This document shows, in pieces, positions 34,121 to 46,036 of a DNA stretch of 64,000 nucleotides. Made by a program: the position numbers and the translations under genes. The notes under the pieces were generated by a model, which worked only from the letters and a program-made list of their open reading frames with translations, was not told the DNA's origin and made no database searches. Each line of letters opens with the position of its first letter. Position 1 is the stretch's first letter. Source of the stretch: Liolophura sinensis (Eukaryota; Mollusca; Polyplacophora; Chitonida; Chitonidae); contig NC_088295.1 in NCBI RefSeq assembly GCF_032854445.1, forward strand, positions 17,719,385-17,783,384, given 5' to 3'.

Positions 34121-37100
34121 TTATGTCGTGTCCATGTCTGAGAAAATCTCCTTGAAGACACCTTGCACATCCGCTGAGTGGATCTTTTCTTCCATCTGAC
34201 TGAGCTGGTCGTCAAAACTTTGCGAATCCACTGAGAGCAGTCCAAATAACGTTTCCAATTTGGTTAAATCAGGTCGGCTAGAATCCAGCTTAAACTGAAT
34301 GGGACTGTAATCTGGCAGCTTGGACACCATTTGACCTTGAGAATGCTGGTTTCTCAGGAAGGACACGAAAACGAGCCTGGCTGGATACACCTCCTCGTGG
34401 TACTTTTTAAACAGGGTGTCGAACCTGCGACAAACATAAAGTTTTAACATTACCTGCTGCCAAGATAAAGAAAAGACATGCTCATTCTCAGTCGAGCCTC
34501 TGGAATACCTACACGATTAACCTGATTTCCACTGTAATCGTACGCAAGGAAAATGTACGCATGCACCACGGCCGAGTTTGACAATCAAAGCCAGTTTTCA
34601 ACAATTCTACTTACGACTCATTTTGACAAAGGCCGTTTTCCTCTTCATCTGTGACGACTATAAATGTTTTCACCACTTCTTTATCCCGGTAGAATGGGTA
34701 GAGGCTAGCTGCTGGAGTGGTGCCACCATTAGCCTCTGTCGACACAGCCAGCTCCAGGACCTGCGAGTCAGACAACGTACACGCTGAATACATGTAGATC
34801 ATTGGGTAATTATGATACGATGGAAGGGATATCACAAACAGCACTGGCTGAGGCAATATGTCATCCTATTCAGTTTATTAATTATGCATGAAATTGAATA
34901 CTGAATTTGTAATGTTTAACTCAGCCAACAAACGGCGCCGTTTGACAAAGTAGTTTCCAGTATTAGATTTCCTTATCACATTGGCCCTTACTAACTATTG
35001 CTTACATCACGTTTATTTCTGCGAGTTGCTGATGTGAATGCCATTTATTAAACAAGTCTATAAACGGAATGCATGTGGTGTCGTTGTCGTTTAAGTTTGC
35101 ACATCTTGCACTGGCGACAGTGCTCCAAAAACTGTGAGAAAGAAATTTGAATGACTCTGTACAAATGAGGAGCGAACGGTCAATGGCCCTCTCAGTCTCA
35201 CCTGCTCGACAGTCTGGGGTAGAAATGGCGACTCTCTGGTCTCTGTGTTGAAGAAGACAAGCTTGGCAGCTGTGATAGTGGACAGCAAGCCAGCAATGAT
35301 TGTACTTGTTCTGATTGATACCTCCATAGAGCCCGAGGCGTCCCCCATGATCACAACGGGCGATTCCAGCTGTATTCTAACAAAAACAAACACACCGTTC
35401 ATTGGCTCATTAATCACCATGGACTTAATGATTCACTGAATGATTTCATGTATGGCTTACAGTCTGGCTCACAGACTGACAGACTTACTCCTTGACTGAT
35501 CGACTGTTTTATTGGTTAACTGATTGGTTAACTAACTGATTGTTGATAGGTTGATTGGTTGGTTGGTTGATTGATTGATCGATTGATCAGTAAGGACATT
35601 TTAATAATAAACTGTATAAAAGGGAATGGATTATAACTTACTTAATATTTTTAACCCTCTTCTCAGCAATGTGAACAAGATCCTTCAAAAAGGGGACTTT
35701 AGTTGGATCGCTCTTTTTGGTTTTAGACTTCTTCCCTCTGCGGAAATGAGAGAACCTGGCTGGGATGTTTTCACGAATCATCTTCAGCGTGAGAAGTCTC
35801 TCCAAGAGCTTGCCGTTAGGGAGAGAGACACCCTCCCCGTCCCCCAGACGAGACTCGATCACCTTGTCAGTCTCGGGGCACTGCAGATCTTCATAGTTCC
35901 TGAGAAAAGAAATCAGCGTAATGCTCAATCATTTATTCAGTCTCATATCCACTCATGTCCATAGAGTTAGGTAGAAGAAAGATATGACAAACGCCTGATG
36001 TGTACACACCCTTCACTTGAGTGACGGCACCGAGTGAAAGATGAAAGGCTTTCCAAGCTTACCAAACTTGAGAAAAACTTCGTCATAACCAAAGTGTAGA
36101 GCCAAACTTCGGATGATATGAATGTAAAAGTCAAGAACATCCAGAGAAAATGCAGAACAGAGTCCACAGTGTGATAATTAGGAAATGGTCACAAGCAACC
36201 GTGTAAATGTGCCTCTTGTCAATCTTGAACACGCACTCTTACTGCCCTGTCACTTTCGGTGGCAGCGCCAAGACGTTTGGCCATCAATAGTTTTGTGTCG
36301 TCATCACACTTCGCTTCAGCGAAACGAATAAACAATTAGAACGATGATAATCGTGTAGCGTTAGAAAGAAAGAAAGAAGTCTATTTAATCGTTGTGTTAC
36401 TAGGGGCATATATTCTCGCTTTTTGCGTAAAAAGGCAATTAATTTCAACTTTCTCACTTAATGGTTATTCGTGCAAATGATCTCAATGTCTACCTTCATG
36501 ATGCCAGAGGTATGAACAGAAGAGGTTAACGTTTAATACATTGTAAGCGCCTTACCATATGACCTGATCCAGCGTGCTTGTGTAACCCGCTATCCGGGCC
36601 TTGGACTTTGCTGTCAGGTGACTTTTCAGCTCCTTAATATGACTAAAAGGTAAAGGAAACTCAGCCACTAAAGCGTTCACGTTCTCCGCTGTTACTGTCT
36701 CACAACGACTAACCATAGTGCCCTCCGGGGCAGGCTCTCCGAAACAGAAGGGGAGGAACCAGGGCAACTTGGGAAAGTCCTGTAACAACACCAACACATA
36801 AACATGTTAACCACAATTTTAACGGATGCAATGCGAATAAAGACAACAAAGAGGGGCAAACATTTTCTAAGGTATGAGCCGAAGGGTTCGTAGATATATA
36901 TTACATACATGTTTTGTGGAACTGGTGTGGATTTAGCTTCTGATTACTAGTCTTATGCACAAATACATTACACAAGACTATTTCACTTACAATGCAACAG
37001 CAGTCAGCCTTATGGAGGAGGAAATCGAGCAGAGCCTGATAAAAACCAATGAGCATCCGCAGGCTGCTGACAGACAGTCATGTAAGACCGGAGAGGAATC

Positions 37101-38694
37101 AAGCAGGAGCTGGACTTGAACCCACATGGACCACATTGGTAAGAAGCACCTGATCTATTGTACTGCCACAGCACGCTATCCACTGTCAGGGAGCGATTGT
37201 TTTAATTCGGAGCGGGGCGGCAGGACAACAGCTCACCTTTTTGGGATTCAGATGGCAGATATCGGCTAGTTTCTTCCACTGCCCCTTAGGGAAGTGAAGG
37301 GCATAATATTCCAGTTCGTCTTGGCTGAATGACTGTACCCAGCGTCGGACATGTTTACATACAGCTCCACTGGCCGAGCCATGCTGTTAACATAAGGTCA
37401 TGGCACCGTCAAACAATTAGACACATATATATATATAAGACAATTGCATACATATGTATATACATGTATATGTAAGTAAAAAGCTGAAAGTTCTTTCAAC
37501 AGGTAGCAAACCAAGAAATAATTATTCTAATCCTTTTGGATAAGGTTACTTTTTATGAAATTGCGTGTCACTGTCATGTCAGTAAGAACATTTTGAGATT
37601 GCACAAATATGCACAAGCTTATATAATTGTTCTCGTTAGTTTTATCTAAACCATTCGCTTCCATACAACTGAATTACAGTTAACTGTAATGTTACATCTA
37701 TATGTTGTTATGTACAGTAGTTGTAGAATGGTATTTACCGTTCAAATCCATTTTATGTATGAGGTTTATTTTGTATTAACATATATACATTATTTTGATT
37801 GGTTGATTTGTGGCAGAAACCAACCTTTGGTCGGATGTTCTGCAAATTCTTGATCCCCATTTTCATTTTGGATAACTTTTGCTGTCCAACTTTGGCATTA
37901 GACAAGGTGAGTTGCTTTAGTCTCTTTTCGAAGTGACTCATTCTTCGATTACTATCCAATAGTGTGAGAGCTTTCAGAACCTCAACCAAGCCGAACGATT
38001 TCTTCAGAAGCAGAAGAGCATTGGCTAGCTCGTGGTCATGGCGCGCCCAGGCTGCTGCCAGTCCTCTAACTCGGGCATCTGAAACATAATATATTTCATT
38101 CAATAACTGACTTATTTAGCTAACAGACTTATTCATTGATTTAACATCATCATATAAGTTAAAAATTCGATTAAACAAGAGTCACAAATCTGATGACTTT
38201 AATAATTATTTACTTACTTAGTCTGATGACTTAATAATTACTTATTAAATTAGTTAATTTTGGATCGATTGGTGGCTTTTCAACTGAGTAAAGTTTGTCT
38301 TTAATTCATTCATCTACCCAATGGTTAATTAAATGTTCTACGTCATACTTGATACTGTACTCATCCTCAGATTATCAAAGACTAGCTATAAGCTGTACTC
38401 ACTTTGCGAAATTTGTACGCCATTCTGCAGCAATGTGGCTAATCCCGCAATGTACCGCTCTTTGTTATGTGTCTGTGCCTCGAAGTGGTGGTCAAAACTA
38501 ACTGCTCCCCTAAAGAATGACCTCACATCTTTTGTTATGTCCAATGACTCTTTCGTTTCTAACGATTTGTCTTCACTTTCTGGATTTAGATTGGGATGAC
38601 TGCCTGGCCTTGGTCCACGACCTCGCCCTCCTCCGCGGCCGCGACCTCGACCTCTTCCGCCCCCGCGACCCCGGCCTCGACCTCTTCCTGGCAT
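34121..38694 (-). CDS. Arg/Gly-rich N-terminus plus vWA-domain protein, Ro60/TROVE-like layout
   Basis: Eight coding exons on the minus strand fit together with GT-AG junctions and matching phases: 38403-38694, 37825-38078, 37237-37383, 36556-36779, 35642-35899, 35202-35376, 34615-34760 and 34121-34424. They total 599 residues. Residues 1-30 are almost only Arg and Gly, like an RGG-box RNA-binding segment. The middle (about 95-390) is helical and includes AAAWARHDHELANALLLLKK and FPKGQWKKLADICHLNP. The C-terminal third is a von Willebrand A domain with a full metal site: D404, S406 and S408 in GDASGS, T464/T465, and D488 in VVTDEEENG. A helical domain followed by vWA is the Ro60/TROVE layout, and Ro60 is about 540 residues. 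I cannot confirm the TROVE domain by eye; DUF2828-like proteins are an alternative. The gene is real with high confidence, the function is unassigned. RNA binding is inference. Confidence 0.88.
35515..35595. repeat. Imperfect GATT simple repeat in vWA gene intron
   Basis: Run of gattggtt and gattgattgatc units in the intron between the exons at 35642-35899 and 35202-35376. Confidence 0.7.
37050..37195 (-). mobile_element. SINE family 1, old reverse remnant
   Basis: Inside the intron upstream of the exon at 36556-36779. It contains gagctggacttgaaccc, accacattggtaagaag and cagcacgctatccactg, matching the reversed family 1 head with many changes. Tail and middle are mostly lost. Confidence 0.65.
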
Positions 38695-38980
38695 GACTGT
38701 TGACGATTTTATTTATCACTAACCAACTAAGCCTATTAGAAGAACGAGGTGTCTTGTTTTGAGTCCGTGGCTTACAAGCTCTGGATTAAGTTAAGTTACC
38801 TGAAGAAAAAGTGAAAGACAATTACACATGGTATAATACACATACAGACAGGCACGGATAAGCTGTGGCTATTTCAATAGCCCACCCTAACCAGATTATG
38901 CATGCCTCTATAGTAATAAATATGTGCTGATCCAGGGATTTGTTACACGTACATGAAAATATCTCTCTTATCAATCGCAA

Positions 38981-39349
38981 CCGGCCCGGATAGCACAGTT
39001 GGTAGAGCGTCCGCTTCGGGACCGGTAGATCCAGGATCAATCCTTGGTCGAGTCACACCTAAGACTTTAAAAGAGGAAGTTGTAACTTCCTCGCTTGGCG
39101 TTCAGCATGAAGGGGATAGTGCAACGACTGGTTGACCCGTATCAGTATAATGGCTCGGGCGGGGCGGCTTACTTGCCTTCGGTAAGTCGTCTCAGTGATG
39201 CAGCACTAAATAAAAGAGCGGTGGAAATCCGTCCTGCAACAAGGAGGCACATTACACGTGCATGCACCCTAATGATTCCTTCGTCGTCATATGACTGAAA
39301 AATTGTTGAGTACGACGTTAAACCCCAAGCATGCACTCACTCACTCAAT
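38981..39349 (+). mobile_element. tRNA-derived SINE family 2, full-length
   Basis: Begins near ggcccggatagcacagttgg with an A box (tagcacagttgg) and a B-box-like ggatcaatcc. The body is nearly identical to the copy at 6950, and the tail gttgagtacgacgttaaacc ends in (CACT)n. The 14-base target-site duplication cttatcaatcgcaa is at 38967-38980 and 39350-39363. It has the longest head of the family in this window. Confidence 0.95.
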
Positions 39350-39454
39350 CTTATCAATCGCAAGACCCGCATGTACATAGTCGTTTACTGTTAAACAACG
39401 GTCAGTAAACTAATATGCAGCATGGTACGCATGGTACATGATATACAGGTTGAA

Positions 39455-39460
39455 TTTGCG

Positions 39461-39498
<38 letters not shown>

Positions 39499-39545
39499 TA
39501 AAAATATATATATATATATCTTTAAAAAAAAATATATATATATAT
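39455..39545. repeat. AT dinucleotide microsatellite
   Basis: About 90 bases of (AT)n broken by short A-runs. Confidence 0.9.
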
Positions 39546-39950
39546 GTATTCAGATCATCGCATAAAACAGTTTAATATAAATTAAATGTTTTGACAGGTC
39601 TTAAAATCATGCTTCATCACTACGTACCAGGATAAAAGCACAGATATTTGCACAAAACAAACTGTAAACAATATTATATGTAATTATAATAAAGATTATG
39701 TTATTACGAACATGACATTACAACGTTCAAAATACTCACCTGCTTGGCTGGTTTTCATGATTGGGTGTAGTGTACATTGCTTATACGTTTCACTCGTGTG
39801 ATATATATATACACAGGGAGCGGGTGAATATTTCACCACACGCCGACACTGCCGCTCGAACAAGGCACTACTTATTCTTGCGCGAAGCAAATGAATCCTG
39901 CGGTGTACAACTCCCAAACTAGAGTAGAAAGACACGTTTCATTGAAAATA

Positions 39951-42900
39951 AATTCACTGCTTCAATTATCAACACTGGTTAGATAACTAAATGTCTAAGG
40001 TATAGACATTTTTAATACCAGGACTGAAGAATACACAGATAACTGCGCATTAATCTGAGAGAGTGATAAGGCGGACGTGTATCCAGGTTGCGTTGCATGT
40101 CATCAGCCAGTGGTGTAGTATAGTGTTGACTACACGTGTCGCAAACTTTCTCGGCTATTCCATACTATTTCGGTATATGGCTCTTTCGTGGTTTTGCTGA
40201 GTTTTGCATGTTATACGTACTAGATAGAAGAAAGGTACTTATGAATGCTGACGCATCTCCGTGAAATCGCGTGCATGAATTGTTCTTCACTGTGTACGTA
40301 TGAGCGATACGCTAACCCACTATATGGCATTGGATGCGAGTAGGCCTACGTCCATATTGAACAAACACATTCATATATACACGTATACCTATGTTTACAC
40401 TGACATTGCATAGCCTATTCAATATAGGCCTAGGCTTATTACATTAACCGTTAAGCAATCTGTAAGTATAAAACAAGCAGGGAATATGACATATAGGAAG
40501 AATAAGACTCGCTATAAGACAGCCTATAGCTAGTCTTATTGTCTTTGGTAATCTCAGAATGAGAATAGCATCAGGCCTGATGTAGAACATTTAATTAACC
40601 ATTGGGTAGATGGATGAATTAAAGAAGACATTTACACGGCTAAAAAGCTACCAATCAATCCAAAATCAACTAAATAAATAAGTAACTATTAAGTCGTCAG
40701 GCTAAGTAAATAGGTCTATATTCCATGCACAAATTTTGTATTTATTTACTTTTTTTTCAGTGTTCCTTCACTGATCGAAGCATATCTGGCTTTTCTCTTC
40801 GTAGTGTGTTGATTGTGTTTGATTTCACCAGAATATTTTATTGGGTTAATTAAGTTTAAAACCTATAAAGTTTGCCTGCATACAGATGAAAAAATAAAAT
40901 GTATACAGAATGTTCAGATAATAGCCAGTATTATAATACATTCTATACATTAATTTTAATAACCCCCCCCCCCATACCTCCTCCGAAAGAAAAATACACA
41001 CAAAAAAACCAATTATGAAAAACCGTCCAAAGCCTGAATGTTGCATGAATTGAAATTCCTCTTACCGAACTCATTATGACAAATTTATGTTCCTGACTTT
41101 TTGTTAAGGTTTTTTAAATTTATTTATTTGATTGTTGATTGACGGCATACTTATGGATTTGTCACTTATAAGACAGTGTGGTCATTTTTATGAGTGTTTG
41201 GAGAAAACTGGTGCGCCCGTTATGAAAGATTATTTTTTTTTATTCTTTACTATGCCATCATCACTCCATAATAAAATGCTGACACAGTGACTCAGAATGA
41301 AGCTTTCGTTTCTCGGAAATACATTAATTGTGTACTAGGAGTATGTATTGCAGAGGTTCTCACTATGTTTGTCGCCGATTGGCTAATTAACCCTATAGTG
41401 TAGGTAATATACAACAGTGTAGGCCTACATATACTAAACCTGTATTCTGTATACAGGATTCAACTGGAAATGACGTATCCAACGTAAGCCAGAGATTTAA
41501 ATGATAACAATTTCAACCATTTATTGTCTTGGACATGGGAGTTAATCCTTGTCTCCGTTGTCATTCACAACAAGATGAGATATGAATTGTGCAAAGAAAG
41601 TATTGAAGTTTCCACTTTAAGTAAAACCAAGAGATTCTTTAGAGTAGGCATCTACAGTTATATCATGCGAATAACTTCAACAGCCACACAATATATAGTA
41701 TCCCTAGTGTATCGACCGAGTTTCACCCTGTATGCTGGATTGTTGTGCGTGACTATATTCCCAAGTTTCATTGGAACAAGAGGAGTAACTCGTATACGCA
41801 TTCACAACGTTCTACCCGTGGCAGTTTATTACGGGTACGGGGATCGGTTTGTGCACAGTTATAAACATTCAGGGTTAATATTTAAATTCATCTTCTAATA
41901 ATAAAGTTGGTCTATTCAGTATGATTTCTAGCATGTATTCCAGTGTATAACCTCGTAATGACGAGGTTTTTTAATTCCGTATCCGTATCATGGCAAATAT
42001 TTCGAGTTAGGCATAACGTTATAAATCACATACGTAAAGTTTAACAGTTTTCGCAAGACTTGCGAGATAATGGCAGTATTTTAAGTATGTTATTTGATGC
42101 AGTACGTATTAGGGAGAAACTTAGTTTCTTTATTTACGTGGGCAATTGTCTTTTGTCAAATTGACTATTGTTTGGTATTTATAGTGCAGTTTGCAGTAAT
42201 GTCACAGCTGCTCTAAGCCAGTCAACACACTCTTTGGTCACGTGACTAAAGCATTGCCAATGAAAACAAAGCGAACTTAGCCCAAGTTAGCATGAAAAAA
42301 ATACATAGCTTTTAGGTAAGAAGTTCTTTCTGGAATAGTAATTAGAATGTGTCTGGCATTAAAATATGGATTCAGTGTCATGTAGTGCTTTAATCTTTAG
42401 AAATCGGCATTTCGACCATTTAACTCCGTGTTATCACGTGACCTCCTGCGCTTTGCCAGGAACTCTGAATTATCACTTAATTACCATAAAATACTTAATG
42501 GGCGAATTTGGTATGAGCACATATGCTTATAGCCTTGCATTGCATTTCACTGTTATTGTACGTCTTGTATTTCTGTACTTTACAGAACGCACGTCACCAC
42601 GTCACACCATGTCATCACACGACCACCATCATCACCGTAAACATATAGGGCCTACCAACATCTAATTCTGAATATATGCTCTTGTACATGCATATGTACC
42701 AAACATCGGTCTCTCTTGGGCGTTTGTCGGTTTTTACCTCCACATATAATGATTTCCACATATATGTTTTGAAGAATTTGACGTATACAGTCGTTTTACA
42801 CATATGTAGGCCTATGGTTAGAGAAGAAATACTCAAACGGTTTGCCATAAACCAGCTACTCTCTCTAGCTGTGGGTTCTGCGCGCTGTATGCGAGAACTG

Positions 42901-42960
42901 TGAACAGGCCTGTGTAGATCGGAATTTTACAATTGGTCCCTGACAAGTGGTCTTGTGACT
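39951..42960. other. Intergenic, no gene seen
   Basis: AT-rich. A reversed SINE family 1 tail fragment may lie near 41115-41150 and a C-run at 40965. The 124-residue open frame at 41524-41898 has no recognisable family and no start context. Likely holds the promoter region of the first fucosidase gene at its right end. Confidence 0.45.
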
Positions 42961-42970
42961 GTCACGTGAT
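42961..42970. promoter_or_regulatory. CLEAR-like E-box before fucosidase copy 1
   Basis: gtcacgtgat differs from the CLEAR element consensus gtcacgtgac (bound by TFEB/MITF-type factors at lysosomal genes in vertebrates) only in the last base. It lies 23 bases before the ATG. The same ten bases sit at the same place before copy 2, within a conserved patch (acaagtggtctt, then atgactgtc or gtgactgtc). Regulation is inferred from position and known biology. Confidence 0.5.
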
Positions 42971-42992
42971 AGTGAGCGTTCAACCGTGCAAA

Positions 42993-45986
42993 ATGGCGAC
43001 CGCCTTGATCGCGTTGTTGTTTGGGCTTCTAAGTTTACACGGCACTCATCAAGACTATCTTCCAAATTGGCAGTCACTAGACTCTCGACCTTTGCCGCTA
43101 TGGTATGACCAGGGAAAAATCGGAATCTTCATGCACTGGGGAGTATTTTCCGTACCCAGTTATGGCAGCGCTTGGTTTTGGTGGTATTGGAAGGGAATAA
43201 AGTCTCTGAGATATGTAACCTTCATGGAGGAGAATTACAGGCCAGGCTTCACCTATGCGGACTTTGCCCCGATGTTCAAGGCAGAATTTTACGACCCTGT
43301 TCGATGGGCTAAAATTTTTAAATCGTCTGGCGCACGGTAAAGTTGAAATAAATAAATAAATAAATACTGGTAAATAAATAATCTGGCCAAGACGATGGAG
43401 TACTGTACCGGTACCGCTTACTTTAGTAAATTCAAACGTTGAGATCTATTTTCGAGAATTTCCGATATATAAATTAAATGCTATGGTCTATTTTCAACAT
43501 TTTCTGATATTTAGCTGCAGGTTAATATCAGAAATGGTCGAAAATATACCTCAACGGTTGATTTAATTGGACTAACTTTAGCAGTGGAAAATTGCCCTGA
43601 TCAGGTGATGATCACTGCACAGCGTTCACACAAGTGTAATAATTATTGCTTCTTGATAATTAATTTATACCCGAATTAATGAATAATAATAGAAAATGAA
43701 GAATGTGAAATCAGCAGTTGTTTTTGTATTCTATTTCCACCAGAACAGCAACAAATTTTGATTTGATTATGTGTGTTGTTAATATACATGCATATGTGTA
43801 TGCTTTGGGTTAAACGTCTTCGTTGTTAATAATCTCCAAGATGTTTATAATACCATACAAATGTACAGTATGGATGGCCATCAGCATATCACTATAGGCA
43901 AGCTATATACTTTACTGTATCTAATAACAGTGGCACCTCACTGTACTACATAAAACCTACCCAGTATAAAAGCTCAGGACACCACCTCACGCCATAATTA
44001 TGATATCCAACCAAGTTAAAGGTAGTGTACCATATGTATCCTCTGGTCCTAGGTTGTTAACCTGCTATAGGTGTCAGAGCATAGGATTTGACAGTTTGGT
44101 ATTATATGGCCTTGCTCTAATTGCAGCTTAATTCTTTCAGATTTCCACATCTAAATATATGTCTGCAGTCTAATAATTATACAGTGTACAAACCTCATTA
44201 TTGTCATGAGTCTACACCTCAGTGCAGTGCATAGAGCAGTAGTATCACTGATAATACAGGGATGTTAAATGTCCTCATTCTCATGTTGCAGCTATGTTGT
44301 ACTGACAAGCAAGCATCATGAAGGCTTTACCAACTGGCCGTCTAAAGTTTCCTGGAACTGGAACTCCATGGACACAGGACCTCACAGAGATCTTGTTGGT
44401 AATTGCTTGATCATGAATTTCTTAATGTTCTGTTATACCAGTAGTAATGCATTCTTTGTTGTACAGAAATTATCTGTGTAGGAAATATCAGATCTTGATA
44501 TAATTGTAAATCATATTGAAAATTTGTCAGTCAGTACCAGACATACCAGTGGCAACACATCACTATATAACATGGGGATTTCATAATTTACAAAGACAGG
44601 TACATGTGTCTTTGAAAAGCGACTTATGGGTTGATTCATTTACAGATGTATTTGATTATTGATTTACCCTTCTCAGGAATAATTGACTTCAGTGACAGGA
44701 TCAAATCAGTTCACCTCCTCAGGTAAAAAGACTAATTTTCTGACCTAGTCATCTCTTGAGAGGACCCCTTAGACATCTTTTTCAGTAATCTTCATCAAAC
44801 AGCTCTCTATTTTTCTGACTTCAGGTGAATTAGCAGCAGCCATTCGGAGTGAGACAGACATGCACTTTGGCCTGTATCATTCACTGTTTGAGTGGTTCCA
44901 TCCTCTTTATCTGCAGGACAAAGCCAATAATTACACCACACAGATGTTTGTAAAGGTACCGTAACTGACTTGATACATTGTGATTCTGTACCCTTACCTG
45001 AGGTGTAAGGCATAAAAGGAGGTGCAGTACACCACATTTTAGAAATATTTAAGAGAAAATAAACAGGCATGTTTCTGATAGCAAAAGAATTGTACTGCTG
45101 TATGAAACCTCATCTGCACAAAGTTAAGACTATCAGATATCTACACAAGTACCACCTGAGTATTAAGTTATGCTCCATTTATATAGGTTATTACCTGTAT
45201 AAATGTGATAACCGTTTCGAGGGGAGAACAACTTTGAGTATACAATCGAATGTTCAGTTTTACCCAGGGTTTCTCATCAACCACCCACTCACTCAAGTCA
45301 CTATAGTTAGAAAGCATGGCCAAAAATTGACCTCTTGACAGGCTTACCTCCCCTTGTAGTGAAGGCGATGGGAGATGTTCAGTGAATTTCAAACATCATA
45401 CACAATATTGTGTTGTAATTATACTGCCCACCTTGTAAATTGTCAAGTGTCTTTTTGTATTTACAGCTGAACCAACTCAAAAAATCTGAATTTCTTTTGG
45501 CAATAATGAATGAATTTCAATTTTTGGATTGAATTGGTGTTACTATAGCTATGTCATGCAAAATTTTCTGCCTGATTTCCTTCACAGGTCAGTACGTGGG
45601 TGGCCCTGTACATTAAAATTCTGTGTCCAATGAAAGGCTCACCTATATGTTCATTACATTCTGCAATCATTGCCCCTTCTCAGAATCCCACGTAAATATA
45701 AACCTTTCATCTGGACTGCTTGGGTGGCCTAATGGATAGAGTGTCCTCTCAAAGTCGGGAGACCCAGGATCAAACCTATGTTGAATTATACCAAAGATTT
45801 TAAAAATGGTACTTGCTGCTGAAATCATTTGGCACTCAGCACTGAGAGGTTAGAGCAAGGAAACAAGACTTGTTAGCCCTGTGTCAGTATAATGTTAGTG
45901 GGTCTGGTCTGGTGTCTTCAGCATGATACTTCAGCGGTGGCAACACTTGGCAACATGGACTCCCCCTGCCACCACAAAAAGATACA

Positions 45987-46036
<50 letters not shown>

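Larger units (their letters stand above)
38695..39950 (-). other. Possible 5' untranslated exons of the vWA gene
   Basis: A good donor (cag then gtgagt on the minus strand) lies at 39740/39739, and a possible acceptor (cttcag) at 38800/38799. This would give a first non-coding exon to the right of 39740 and a leader joined before the ATG at 38694, with the SINE at 38981-39349 in the intron. Evidence is splice-site pattern only. Confidence 0.35.

Noticed and set aside
38981-39060. True tRNA gene
   Set aside because: A and B boxes are present, but no cloverleaf with paired acceptor stem could be drawn, and the sequence continues into a SINE body with target-site duplication.
41524-41898. 124-residue open frame before the fucosidase gene
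   Set aside because: Composition and lack of any recognisable motif fit a chance frame in AT-rich DNA.
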